This document shows, piece after piece, positions 24,912 to 33,417 of a stretch of DNA of 64,000 bases (its first letter is position 1; each line of letters opens with the position of its first letter). The stretch is from Vreelandella sp031769195. Lineage in GTDB: Bacteria; Pseudomonadota; Gammaproteobacteria; Pseudomonadales; Halomonadaceae. The notes under the pieces were generated by a model. That model was not told the DNA's origin and made no database searches. It saw nothing but the letters and a program-made list of their open reading frames with translations. The position numbers and the translations under genes were made by a program. The stretch is taken from the NCBI RefSeq assembly GCF_031769195.1, contig NZ_JAVHNP010000005.1, positions 186,001-250,000 on the forward strand, read 5' to 3'.

Positions 24912-25523
24912 TTATAGCTCTATCCCTTTCTGAGCTTTAATGCCCTGGTCTTTGAAGGCGTGTTTGACCACTTTCATTTCGGTGACGGTGTCGGCGAGGT
25001 CGATGAGTGGTTGAGGGGCGTAGCGGCCGGTGACGATGGCGTGTTGCATGTCGGGGCGGGCTTGTAGGTCGTCGAGGACTTGGTCTAGGTCGAGGTACTC
25101 GTAGCGCAGGGCGATGTTGAGTTCGTCGAGCAGTACCATGTGGTAGCTGTCGTCTTGGAGCATGCGCTTGGCTTGTTCCCAGGCGGCGTTGGCGGCAGCG
25201 ACGTCGCGTTCGCGGTCTTGGGTGTCCCAGGTGTAGCCTTCGCCCATTACGTGGTAGTCCACGTTGGGCAGGTCACGGAAGAAGGCTTCTTCGCCGGTGC
25301 TGAACGCGCCCTTAATAAACTGCACCACGCCGACCTTCATGCCGTGGCCTAGGGCGCGGGCGAGCATGCCAAAACCGGAGCTGCTTTTGCCTTTGCCGGG
25401 GCCGGTGAGCACCAACAAGATGCCCTGCTCTTTATCAGCGCGGGCAATGCGCTCGTTCATGATTTTCTGCTTGGCCGCCATGCGCTGGGCATGGCGTTCC
25501 GGGGTTTTGGCATTTTCGCGCAT
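24912..25523 (-). CDS. cobO: Cob(I)yrinic acid a,c-diamide adenosyltransferase
   Basis: 203 residues, usual for the CobO/BtuR/CobA family. Transfers the adenosyl group of ATP to cobalt(I) of the corrinoid. The P-loop GILLVLTGPGKGKSSSGFGM (about residues 34-53) and GVVQFIKGAFSTGEE follow the family pattern, as do MVLLDELNIALRYEYLD near residue 130 and VTGRYAPQPLIDLADTVTEM near 165. AAGGAG precedes the ATG. Last gene of the riboswitch-led minus-strand unit, 25 bases after ytoQ. Confidence 0.96.
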   Translation of the reverse strand: MRENAKTPERHAQRMAAKQKIMNERIARADKEQGILLVLTGPGKGKSSSGFGMLARALGHGMKVGVVQFIKGAFSTGEEAFFRDLPNVDYHVMGEGYTWDTQDRERDVAAANAAWEQAKRMLQDDSYHMVLLDELNIALRYEYLDLDQVLDDLQARPDMQHAIVTGRYAPQPLIDLADTVTEMKVVKHAFKDQGIKAQKGIEL

Positions 25524-25548
25524 GGGGGCTCCTTGGGGTGTTCTACAT

Positions 25549-25989
25549 TTACGCTTTCAGTACGTAGCGCAGGGTTTCCACGACCTGATCGGTGGTGGTG
25601 CACCAGGCTTGGGCTTGGGCATCGACTTCTTTCAGCGGGTGAACAATCTCTTCGCTGTGCAGCGTGATGTAAGGCTTGGCCAGTGCCGCGCAGTAGCCTG
25701 CATCAAAGGCAGCGTTCCACTGTTTGTACTTGTCGCCAAAGCGCACCACCACTAAATCCGCCTGTTCAATCATCGTGCGGGTGCGGATAGCGTTCACTTT
25801 GGAGGACTGGTGGTCGCGCCAGAAGCCGTTCTCCGGTTTGCCCAGGTGGTCGCCAGCGGCATCGGAAGCGTCGTGGTCGGTCACGGGGGCGGTAAACACC
25901 ACATCCAGGCCTGCTGCTTCTGCGCCGCGCTGGATCTCTTCACGCCAGTCGGTGTGAATCTCGCCGGAAAGGTATACGTAAAAGCTCAT
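25549..25989 (-). CDS. ytoQ: YtoQ family protein
   Basis: 146 residues, matching the YtoQ family, which has a nucleoside 2-deoxyribosyltransferase-like Rossmann fold. Visible features: FYVYLSGEIHTDWREEI at the N-terminus, VTDHDASDAAGDHLG, a DADLVVVRFGDKYKQWNAAFDAG stretch near residue 90 (family-type acid-binding loop), and PLKEVDAQAQAWCTTTDQVV. Biochemical function is unknown. It sits between cobB and cobO in the corrinoid unit with AAGGAG before its ATG, hinting at a role in corrinoid metabolism or only shared transcription. Confidence 0.88.
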   Translation of the reverse strand: MSFYVYLSGEIHTDWREEIQRGAEAAGLDVVFTAPVTDHDASDAAGDHLGKPENGFWRDHQSSKVNAIRTRTMIEQADLVVVRFGDKYKQWNAAFDAGYCAALAKPYITLHSEEIVHPLKEVDAQAQAWCTTTDQVVETLRYVLKA

Positions 25990-26100
25990 GGTAGCTCCTT
26001 TAGGGTTGGGGAGTGTCTCGCCGCTCTATGATAGCCCACTGCTGCTTTATGGAAAAACCTTCCATATTTTTGGGCTGATCGCTGCACGCTCCCCTGCCCG

Positions 26101-27411
26101 TTACTCCGCTAGGTGAATTTGTTGGCCGGTAAAAATATCAGCCACCAGTTTAGGCGCGGAGGGGAAGTAACCGTGAAAGTAGCTGGCTACCAGCGCGCCA
26201 TCACAATAGATCGGTTCGGCTTCGCTGCCTGCCAATTTGCGGGTGCGGGCCAGCGGCTGCATGGCGGTTTCCAGCAGCGAGTGGTGGTAGGTGTGACCGC
26301 GCAGTTCGCCGCGTTGGGTGTGCAGGCTTTGCAGCCCAAGTGCTGTCAGCTTACCGGCCATTTTGGCGGTGCCGGGCAGCAGCCCTAACATGGCGTGGGC
26401 GCTGCCTTCGCCATCGATTAATTGCTCGACACAGCTCATTAGCCCGCCGCACTCGGCCAGTATCGGTTTGCCTGCGCGGTGGTGGGCGCTGATCGCGTCG
26501 CGCATGGGCTGGTTGGCGCTGAAGCGGACGGCGTGCAGCTCTGGATAGCCACCGGGCAGCCAGAGGGCGTCGCATTCTGGCAGCGTGGAGTCGTTGAGCG
26601 GTGAGAAGAAGTGCAGCGTCGCGCCCATCTCTGCTAACACATCGAGATTTGCGCGGTAGATAAACGCGAAGGCGTCGTCTTTAGCAATGGCAATACGCAC
26701 GCCGCGCAAATAATCTGGTGCAGGCGTGGGGGCGTCGGCGCTGAGCGTGACCCGCTTGGGCAGGCGGCCTAGCCCAGCTTCTTCCAACACCTTAGCGGCA
26801 GCATCTAGCTGGGCGTCCAGGCCGCTCAGCTCGCTGGCTTGCACTAAGCCCAAATGGCGGTCAGGGATTTTCATGGCGTCATGACGGGGAATTGCCCCCA
26901 GCAGCGCAATGCCTTCCGGCATGCTGTCATTTAACAGCTTGCCGTGGCCGGGGCTGCCTATACGGTTGGCGATCACTTCGTGAATGGCGAGATCTGGGTG
27001 GTAATTGGCAAGGCCTTGGGCCACCGCGCCGAAGGTTTGCGCCATGCCCCAGGCATCAATCACCGGCAGCGCGGGGATGCCCGCCAGAATGGCTAAGTCC
27101 GCGCTGGAAGGCGAGCCATCGAATAGCCCCATGGAGCCTTCCACCAAAATCACGTCAGCTTCTTGGGCGGCTTTGGCTAAGCGCCAGCGGCACTCGTGCT
27201 CGCCGGTCATCCAGGGGTGAAGTTGATACACCGGTTGGCCGGAAGCGACCTCTTGTACCATAGGGTCTAGGTAATCAGGGCCGTGCTTGAAGACCCGCAC
27301 GGTGCGCCCGGCGTTACGGTGAAGCCGCGCCAGCGCCGCCGTCACCATGGATTTACCCTGGCCAGAACCGGGTGCGCTGATAAGCGCTGCGTGTGCTTCA
27401 CCTTGCAACAT
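26101..27411 (-). CDS. cobB: Cobyrinic acid a,c-diamide synthase
   Basis: 436 residues, full length for CobB/CbiA. Amidates the a and c side chains of cobyrinic acid with glutamine and ATP. N-terminal P-loop ALISAPGSGQGKSMVTAALAR, then VFKHGPDYLDPMVQE and VEGSMGLFDGS, all signatures; the glutaminase-like half carries the Cys in PILAECGGLMSC (about residue 328) and ends with ASYFHGYF. Unlike the NTP-binding part of CobQ it keeps the CbiA-type order. AAGGAA precedes its ATG. It follows btuD by 45 bases in the riboswitch-led unit. Its product feeds cobO and the distant cobQ. Confidence 0.96.
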   Translation of the reverse strand: MLQGEAHAALISAPGSGQGKSMVTAALARLHRNAGRTVRVFKHGPDYLDPMVQEVASGQPVYQLHPWMTGEHECRWRLAKAAQEADVILVEGSMGLFDGSPSSADLAILAGIPALPVIDAWGMAQTFGAVAQGLANYHPDLAIHEVIANRIGSPGHGKLLNDSMPEGIALLGAIPRHDAMKIPDRHLGLVQASELSGLDAQLDAAAKVLEEAGLGRLPKRVTLSADAPTPAPDYLRGVRIAIAKDDAFAFIYRANLDVLAEMGATLHFFSPLNDSTLPECDALWLPGGYPELHAVRFSANQPMRDAISAHHRAGKPILAECGGLMSCVEQLIDGEGSAHAMLGLLPGTAKMAGKLTALGLQSLHTQRGELRGHTYHHSLLETAMQPLARTRKLAGSEAEPIYCDGALVASYFHGYFPSAPKLVADIFTGQQIHLAE

Positions 27412-27456
27412 GTCACTTCCTTGAGCTAATAAGTTATCGCCGCTTTTTCACTGCGC

Positions 27457-28236
27457 TTAACGGCGCGGCATTTGAATGGGCACAAACACCGGCGCACCGT
27501 CTACTTCTACCGTGGCAAGCCGCTGTTGGTAGAGCCGCTCTAGGGCGCTGGGCACTAGCATGGTGTCTCGTGGGCCCCAGCAGGCTTCGCCGCTGGGGTA
27601 GAGCAACAAAATGTGGTCGCACCAGCGGGCGGCTAAATTCAAATCATGCAGGCACATCATCACCGCGCTGCCCTGGGCGGCCTGCTCGGCCATCAGTGCC
27701 ATCACGGCACTTTGGTGGTGTAAATCCAGATGGTTAGTGGGTTCATCCGCCAGCCAAATGTTGGGCGCTTGGGTGAGCACCGTGGCCATGGCCACCCGCT
27801 GGCGTTCACCGCCGGAAAGCGTGCTGACTAAGCGGTGGCGAAGATGGGCCACATCCAGCGCTTCCAGGGCGGCCTCGGCGCGGGCGTAGTCGTCGGCGCC
27901 TTCCATCTGCCACAGGGAAAGGTACGGGTGGCGGCCAATCAGCGCGGTCTCTAGCACCGTGGCGGGAAAGCCGTCTAGGCGCTCTTGAAACACTAGCCCT
28001 AGGTTCTGGGCCACTTGCCGCCTACGCAGCTGGCTAAGCGGTTTATTGCCAAGACACACCTGCCCAGACCGGGGGGCGTTCAACCCCGCCAGCGTATGCA
28101 GCAGCGTAGTTTTACCCGCCCCGTTAGGGCCAAGCACGCCCCACACCTGCCCTGGCTCAATGGTGAGATTCAGCGCCGTGCCTGCGCTGCGCCCTGGCAC
28201 GTTGATGATCAGGTCTTGGGTCTCCAAGCGGGTCAT
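27457..28236 (-). CDS. btuD: Vitamin B12 ABC transporter ATPase BtuD
   Basis: 259 residues from the ATG at 28236; the stop codon of btuC overlaps it as TGATG, which decides the start although the frame is open far upstream. ABC motifs in order: Walker A GVLGPNGAGKTTLLH, Q-loop region LGLVFQERLD, signature STLSGGERQRVAMA, Walker B NIWLADEPTNHLDLHH and the switch His in MMCLHDLN. Powers corrinoid import through BtuC with BtuF. Context (btuB, riboswitch, cob genes) distinguishes it from siderophore importers of the same family. Confidence 0.94.
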   Translation of the reverse strand: MTRLETQDLIINVPGRSAGTALNLTIEPGQVWGVLGPNGAGKTTLLHTLAGLNAPRSGQVCLGNKPLSQLRRRQVAQNLGLVFQERLDGFPATVLETALIGRHPYLSLWQMEGADDYARAEAALEALDVAHLRHRLVSTLSGGERQRVAMATVLTQAPNIWLADEPTNHLDLHHQSAVMALMAEQAAQGSAVMMCLHDLNLAARWCDHILLLYPSGEACWGPRDTMLVPSALERLYQQRLATVEVDGAPVFVPIQMPRR

Positions 28237-29207
28237 CAGCGGCTCCGGTAGAGCAAAAAGAGGAAGGTGGGCACGCCCAGCAGTGCGGTAATCACCCCCA
28301 CGGGGAGCTGCTCCGGGGCAATCATGGTGCGCGCTAGGGTGTCGGCGAGTACCAGCAGCGTGCCGCCTGCCAAGGCGCAGGCGGGTAAAATCAGCCGCTG
28401 GTCGTTGCCCAGCAGCAGGCGCAGCATGTGGGGCACTACCAGCCCCACAAATCCAATGCTGCCTGCGGTGGTCACGGCGGCGGCGGTTAAGAGGCTGGCG
28501 GCAATGTAAATCCCCCACTCCAGCGGGCGAACATCTACACCCAGGGCGGCGGCTTGCTGGGGGCCACGGGCCAGCACGTTCAGGCTGCGCCCCAGCGGTA
28601 TCAGCAATACACAGGTGGCGATTAATAGCAGCAGCGGCGGCCACGGCGTGCGGGCGTAGGATAAATCTCCCATCAGCCAGTAGAGCATTCCCGGCAGCCG
28701 CTCGGCGGGGCTTAGCGCGAGCATCAGGGTAATCACCGCGCCCCACCCGGCGGCTACTACCACGCCGGTCAGCAGCAGCCGAGAAGGCGTCCATCCGCCG
28801 CTGCCGTGGGCTAGGCCAAAGACTAAAAACGTGGAGAACAGCGCGCCTAAAAACGCCGAACCCGAAATAAGCACACCGCCCACCCCGGCCAGCATAGCCG
28901 CCAGCGCACCAATGGATGCCCCGCCGGAAAGCCCCAGCACGTAAGGGTCCGCCAGGGGGTTACGTAGCAGCACCTGCATTAGCGCACCGGCCACCGCCAG
29001 CAGCCCGCCCACCGCAAAGGCGGAAAGCGCCCGTGGCAAGCGAAGCTCTATCACCATGGTGCGCGCCAGCGCATCGCCCTGGCCCTGCACCACTGCCCAA
29101 AGCTGCGCTGCCGAAAGTTGCGCGCTGCCCACCGCCAGGGAAAACAGCATGGCAGCCACGGCAATCAGCGCCAGCAGGCCAAGGGGTTGCCACAGGCGGG
29201 CCACCAT
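28236..29207 (-). CDS. btuC: Vitamin B12 ABC transporter permease BtuC
   Basis: 323 residues with about ten hydrophobic helices, FecCD family. Family landmarks: RLPRALSAFAVGGLLAVAGA near residue 55, LADPYVLGLSGGASIGALAA near 90, and TTAGSIGFVGLVVPHMLRLL near 240, the last two preceding the coupling-helix region that contacts the ATPase. Start and stop both overlap their neighbours (TAATG with btuF, TGATG with btuD), so translation of the three is coupled. Imports corrinoids across the inner membrane. Confidence 0.94.
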   Translation of the reverse strand: MVARLWQPLGLLALIAVAAMLFSLAVGSAQLSAAQLWAVVQGQGDALARTMVIELRLPRALSAFAVGGLLAVAGALMQVLLRNPLADPYVLGLSGGASIGALAAMLAGVGGVLISGSAFLGALFSTFLVFGLAHGSGGWTPSRLLLTGVVVAAGWGAVITLMLALSPAERLPGMLYWLMGDLSYARTPWPPLLLLIATCVLLIPLGRSLNVLARGPQQAAALGVDVRPLEWGIYIAASLLTAAAVTTAGSIGFVGLVVPHMLRLLLGNDQRLILPACALAGGTLLVLADTLARTMIAPEQLPVGVITALLGVPTFLFLLYRSR

Positions 29208-30139
29208 TAAGAGGCCCTGCGCTTTTGGCGGGTTTGTTCAAGCTTGTCGCACAGCAGCTGCGCACCTTCTAACAGGCGCGGCGTGGGCCGCTGAATTAAG
29301 GAAGGCGGTACAAAATAGAGATTATCGGCCGCAACGGCAGCAAGGTTGGGGTACTGCTCCCAGTGAGTGAGCCAGTCGCGGTTCTCCTCGCCCATGCCCC
29401 CGGCAATAATGGCTTCGGGATTGGCCGCTAACACGGCTTCGTCATCTAAGCGTGGTACCAGCCGGTGCTGATCGCCAAACACGTTTTCGCCGCCGCACAG
29501 CTGCACCACTTGGCCGATTAGGTGTTCGTCACTCACGCCCATCAGCGGTTCATCCCACACTTGGTAAAACGTGGGGACCGGGTCGCGCTCGCTGTAGCGG
29601 GCGGTGAGCGCGGCCATGCCGTCTCTGAAGGCATTGGCCGCCTGCCTCCCTACCGGCTCGCTACCGGCTAAGCGGGCAAGGCGCTCAAGGGTGTGGGCGA
29701 CATCTTCCACACTGCGCGGCTCAATATAAAACACCGGCATGCCCAGCGCTTCGAGGGTTTCCATCTGCTCGGCGGGGTTGCCTGTTACCCAACCGATGAC
29801 TAAATCCGGGGCAAGCCCCACCAGGGCTTCTAAATCAATCCGCGTATGGCTACCCACCGAGGCTACGTCTTGGGCTTCTGGCGGGTAGTCGCTAAAACTC
29901 ACCACGGCCACCACCTGCTCCCCAGCGCCCGCGGCATAGGTGAGTTCCGTCGCGCCGGGGGAAAGCGTGGCAATGCGGTTGGCCGAGGCGTGCAGGCACA
30001 CTTCCCGGCCGCGATCATCTACCGCGCAGCGGCTGGGATTATCGGCCTGAAGCGGGTTGGCAATCCCGCCCCCCAGCCATACCAAAGCGGCGCCCAAGGC
30101 GCCGCCGAACTGCATAAGTTTATTGGCCAAAGTGAACAC
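29207..30139 (-). CDS. btuF: Periplasmic vitamin B12-binding protein BtuF
   Basis: 310 residues; start at 30139 overlaps the end of btuB by 20 bases, and an internal ATG at 30115, just after the btuB stop, would give a cleaner signal peptide (MQFGGALGAALVWLGGG). The class III binding-protein fold is visible: RIATLSPGATELTYAAGAG, the YPPEAQDVASVG loop, LVGLAPDLVIGW, then PTFYQVWDEPLMGVSDEHLIGQVVQLCGG in the second lobe. Delivers corrinoids from BtuB to BtuCD. Coupled to btuC by a TAATG overlap. Confidence 0.93.
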   Translation of the reverse strand: MFTLANKLMQFGGALGAALVWLGGGIANPLQADNPSRCAVDDRGREVCLHASANRIATLSPGATELTYAAGAGEQVVAVVSFSDYPPEAQDVASVGSHTRIDLEALVGLAPDLVIGWVTGNPAEQMETLEALGMPVFYIEPRSVEDVAHTLERLARLAGSEPVGRQAANAFRDGMAALTARYSERDPVPTFYQVWDEPLMGVSDEHLIGQVVQLCGGENVFGDQHRLVPRLDDEAVLAANPEAIIAGGMGEENRDWLTHWEQYPNLAAVAADNLYFVPPSLIQRPTPRLLEGAQLLCDKLEQTRQKRRAS

Positions 30140-31937
30140 TCAAGTACCCTGCCCGGCCTGCGTTGATGTAATCAGCACCATCGAACGAGCGCGTGGTGAT
30201 GTAGTCTTGGTCCAGCACGTTCTCTAACGTTACCCGAGCGCTCCACAAGGGCGCAAACTGCCAGCCGGTACGCAGGTTCACCAAGCCGTAGCCGCTCAGG
30301 CGGTCTTCATTGGCGGCATCCCGGTAGCGGTGATTTTGGGCCACCCAAGAGCCCCCCACCGACCAGTCGCCCAGTTCGCGGTCTACATCTAGGCGCAGGC
30401 TTTGTGAGGCGCGATTTTGCAGGCGCATGCCGGTTAAGCGGTTTTCGGGGTCGGTGTAGGTCAACGCCGCTGCCAGCGTCCACTCATTTACTTCAACGCC
30501 GGTGCTTAGCTCAACGCCGCGGATGCGGGTTTCCGGCACGTTGAACTGCAGCCCTTGGCCCGCAATGAGGTTGTCGATCTCGGTTTGGTAAATCGCTGCA
30601 TCCCAAAACCAGCCAGCATACTGGCCGCGCACGCCCGCTTCGATAGTGCTAGACGTTTCTGATTCAAGGTCCGGATTACCAAACCCAGGGAAGTAGAGCT
30701 GGTTGTAGGTGGGCGCGTTAAACGCCGTGCCGTAGTTGGCACGCAGGGTGTGGTGGGCATCTAGCTCATAGCCTACACCGATGCTGCCGGTCACTTCTTC
30801 GCCGTACGCTTCGTTATCATCAAAACGCAGGCTGCCTTGCAGCATAAAGGGCGAGAAATCCAGCAGCGCCTGGGTGAACACGGCAGCGTTGCTGCGGCTG
30901 GTTTCGTCGTAGGCGGTGGTGCTGTCTACACGGTCTTCGCTGTACTCCGCCCCAGCCACTAGCTCGTGGGCACCGGCGGTGAAGGTGTTTTCCCAACGGG
31001 CGGTACGAATTTTGGTATTAAAAGAGGAGTCGCCAAAGTCAGCAACGTTATCGCTCTCATCCCGCGCTTCGCTCAGCGTTAACCGGCTGCGCCAGTTATC
31101 GGTCAGCGGTAGTTCGCCATACACCCCGGCTACTTGCTGTACAAAATCGTTTTCCCCACCGTCGTACTCGTTAAACCCACGGCTACGCAGTGCCAGTACG
31201 CCCGCTTTTGCGCCATTATCGAAGGTGTGCGATACCCGCGCCAGCGCGGAGGTATTGTCGTAGCCTTTATCATCGCCATCGCGGCGCACGGGCTGGCCGT
31301 CGGTGTTGAAGTGGCTACCAGAGAAGCTGTAGCGCGTGCCGCCCTCTTTCCCGCTAATCCCGGCGCTGAGCCGCTGGGTGTTGAACGAGCCGCCGCCTGC
31401 AGAAATACGCGGTTGGGGGCCGTCTTCTTCGCCTTCAGGGGTGAACAGCTGAATCACGCCGCCAATGGCGTCAGCACCGTAAAGGCTGCCACGGGGGCCG
31501 CGCACAATTTCAGCTCGTTCAAACATACGCGGCTCAAGCGACTGCCATGCCGCGCCGCCGCTGGTGGCGGAGCGTAGGCGAATGCCATCAATCAGCAGGA
31601 CGTTTTGGGAACTGCCTGTACCGCGAATAAACACGCTGCCATTTTTACCAAAGCTGCCGTTGCTGGAAACATCTACCCCTGGCTGGCCTCGCAGCAGGTC
31701 GGTAATGCTGACCGGGTCTTGGCGGCGCAGGGCAGCTTCATCAATCACCGTGACCGATGAGAGGCTTTGGTTCGCCGTGCGGGGGGCCAGCGTGGCCGTG
31801 ACAACTACTGGGTTTAAGGCATTGTTGGCGTTTGAGGCATTTGCAGACGTGTTCGCCGCCTGTGCTTGAACTGCCATGGGCAGTGCAGCCATGGCAAACG
31901 CCGCCAGCGAAGCGGTGGTGCGGAAACGATATAACAT
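30120..31937 (-). CDS. btuB: TonB-dependent outer-membrane cobalamin receptor BtuB
   Basis: 605 residues, the size of BtuB. Signal peptide to about residue 28 (ending VQAQA). The Ton box region follows as VVVTAT (about 47-52); the plug domain has PGVDVSSNGSFGKNGSVFIRG and GPRGSLYGADAIGGVIQLFT, and a 22-strand barrel ends with an aromatic terminal strand (AGYLSVHFGQ). It is preceded by a cobalamin riboswitch 155 bases upstream, which fixes the ligand class. First gene of btuB-btuF-btuC-btuD-cobB-ytoQ-cobO. Confidence 0.95.
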   Translation of the reverse strand: MLYRFRTTASLAAFAMAALPMAVQAQAANTSANASNANNALNPVVVTATLAPRTANQSLSSVTVIDEAALRRQDPVSITDLLRGQPGVDVSSNGSFGKNGSVFIRGTGSSQNVLLIDGIRLRSATSGGAAWQSLEPRMFERAEIVRGPRGSLYGADAIGGVIQLFTPEGEEDGPQPRISAGGGSFNTQRLSAGISGKEGGTRYSFSGSHFNTDGQPVRRDGDDKGYDNTSALARVSHTFDNGAKAGVLALRSRGFNEYDGGENDFVQQVAGVYGELPLTDNWRSRLTLSEARDESDNVADFGDSSFNTKIRTARWENTFTAGAHELVAGAEYSEDRVDSTTAYDETSRSNAAVFTQALLDFSPFMLQGSLRFDDNEAYGEEVTGSIGVGYELDAHHTLRANYGTAFNAPTYNQLYFPGFGNPDLESETSSTIEAGVRGQYAGWFWDAAIYQTEIDNLIAGQGLQFNVPETRIRGVELSTGVEVNEWTLAAALTYTDPENRLTGMRLQNRASQSLRLDVDRELGDWSVGGSWVAQNHRYRDAANEDRLSGYGLVNLRTGWQFAPLWSARVTLENVLDQDYITTRSFDGADYINAGRAGYLSVHFGQ

Positions 31938-32091
31938 GGTGGGGTCCCTTGCTCGCCGTGCTCACCCGCACAGCGTGTTTTTTGTGACCGGGCAGGGGCA
32001 CACGCAAGGGAAACAGACAGCCTAAAGCTGCCTATCTATCACCCTGCGTATGCCCTCCGCATACCGGTAATCCGTGGCTTCTCAAAGCCGT

Positions 32092-32308
32092 CACTCTTAG
32101 GCCGGTCTCCGGGCTGACGAGAGAAAGGGGCGGCTTACCATAAGCGCCGTGCCTTTCCGAACGACCACCTTCCCATGCAATTGCACAGTGGCGTCTCTAG
32201 CCGTTCTTATCTCGATCACCGTTGCGGGGGCAGCGTTGGATTCACCTCAAAAGGGTCACCAACTTCCCGTTTAACTGATGGCATTCGCGCCACCAGCACC
32301 TGAGAGTG
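32092..32308 (-). promoter_or_regulatory. Cobalamin (B12) riboswitch
   Basis: Minus-strand elements are in canonical order: closing stem CACTCT at 32303-32308 with AGAGTG at 32092-32097, GGGAAGTTGGTG, GCTGCCCCCGCAAC, the B12 box GCCACTG (32186-32192), GGGAAGG, and GTCAGCCCGGAGACCGGCC near the 3' end. Downstream, GTATGC-GGAGG-GCATAC (about 32048-32064) forms a hairpin that may serve in the expression platform. It should repress btuB and the rest of the uptake unit when adenosylcobalamin is plentiful. Confidence 0.97.
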
Positions 32309-32371
32309 CGCGTAAACTAGCAACTTGCTGAGAGGAGGTCAATTTTGCTGCTGTCACCTCTGCGCTCAGCC

Positions 32372-32812
32372 TTACCTTACTGAATGCTTTAGCCCCTGCA
32401 CCAACCCATGGCGCACGTACCACACGTGGCTTGCTTGGGCGGCGGCGTCTTGTGTGAACCAGCCGCTTAAATCGCGCAGGCGGCGCTGATCGCGGGCCAT
32501 GGGCACTAGCCCTCGGCCTAGCTCATTGGCAATCATTACCAGCGTGACATTATCTGCTTCGGCGGCCTGATGCAGGCGGGGAAAGTCTTCTCGCCACTGG
32601 GCACGCCATTCGTCAATGCTGACATCGGAATCCAAGGTGGCCGTTAGCCACTCAAATAACCCGTGTACCACCAGCGGTGTGTTGGGCAGCATGACCTGGG
32701 CGACTTCCTGAAGCCGCTGGCCGGGCGCTAAGCGCCACCATAGCGCGCCAGGAAAGCGCTGTTTTACAGCGTCGCGCTTTCCTGCGCAGGCACCGCCGAT
32801 GAATAGTTGCAT
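32372..32812 (-). CDS. CobU-like paralogue (degenerate adenosylcobinamide kinase/guanylyltransferase)
   Basis: 146 residues from the ATG at 32812, chosen for AAGGAGG upstream; CobU proteins have about 180. It has the P-loop as GGACAGKRDA and the CobU C-terminal signature IANELGRGLVPMARDQRRLR with DLSGWFTQDAAAQASHVW, but the middle is shortened and the RxxHH(R)xxRP segment with the guanylylated His is missing. The main CobU at 34127-34678 has the opposite pattern. It overlaps cobC by 49 bases and is the last gene before the riboswitch. It may supply part of the CobU activity or be a specialised or decaying copy. Confidence 0.72.
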   Translation of the reverse strand: MQLFIGGACAGKRDAVKQRFPGALWWRLAPGQRLQEVAQVMLPNTPLVVHGLFEWLTATLDSDVSIDEWRAQWREDFPRLHQAAEADNVTLVMIANELGRGLVPMARDQRRLRDLSGWFTQDAAAQASHVWYVRHGLVQGLKHSVR

Positions 32813-33417
32813 TGCCACCCTCCTTTTCCATCTTTCCCTGCCTTGTAAGCAAGCTGCCAACGTCGCCCTTGGGCTTGGTGCACAATGCCCTCCCAAAAAT
32901 CGAGGGTTTCAAAGCGACGACGCAACTCGCGGATCACCCCACCATGGGTGACCACTAACACTTTTTGATAGCCGTGCGTCTGGCTGTGAGCTGCGACATC
33001 GTCAAGCCACGCATCTAACCGCGCACGTAGCTGGCCCGATGACTCACCGCCGGGAATCTGTAGCTCGCCAACACTATCAATCCAGGCGCGATAGTGCGGA
33101 AGCGCTTTAAGCTCATCGTAAACCTTGCCCTCGTACTCGCCAAAATCCAGCTCCCGTAGGCGCGGTTCGGCATAAACGGGGATGCCGGGTTTTGCCGCTT
33201 GGGACCACGACAAGGTTTCTTGGCAGCGGCCTAGGTCGCTTGCATAAATCGCATCAAAGCGCTCTTGCGCCAGCGCGGCGCGCAGGGTGAGCAGCCCCTC
33301 TTCTGCGTCTGGAAACAGTAGCGGAATATCCCGCTGGCCCTGGTAACGGCGCTCTAAGTTCCAGGCGGTGATACCGTGACGAACTGCCACCAGCTCCACA
33401 TTAAGATCAGTAGCCAA
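32764..33417 (-). CDS. cobC: Alpha-ribazole phosphatase (histidine phosphatase family)
   Basis: 217 residues from a TTG at 33417, which has AAGGAGG 6 bases upstream; no ATG fits. Catalytic RHG motif in VAVRHGITAWNLERRYQG, the second arginine in ASDLGRCQETL, Glu in LRELDFGEYEG and the second His in VVTHGGVIREL. Removes the 5'-phosphate of alpha-ribazole phosphate or cobalamin 5'-phosphate in the last steps of nucleotide-loop assembly; context (cobS upstream, overlapping by 64 bases) supports that over a generic phosphatase. Confidence 0.88.
   Translation of the reverse strand: MATDLNVELVAVRHGITAWNLERRYQGQRDIPLLFPDAEEGLLTLRAALAQERFDAIYASDLGRCQETLSWSQAAKPGIPVYAEPRLRELDFGEYEGKVYDELKALPHYRAWIDSVGELQIPGGESSGQLRARLDAWLDDVAAHSQTHGYQKVLVVTHGGVIRELRRRFETLDFWEGIVHQAQGRRWQLAYKAGKDGKGGWQCNYSSAVPAQESATL

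Noticed and set aside
27457..28794. A 445-codon open frame read as one protein
   Set aside because: The first 186 codons are an off-frame shadow of btuC; the ABC ATPase begins at the ATG overlapping the btuC stop (28236).
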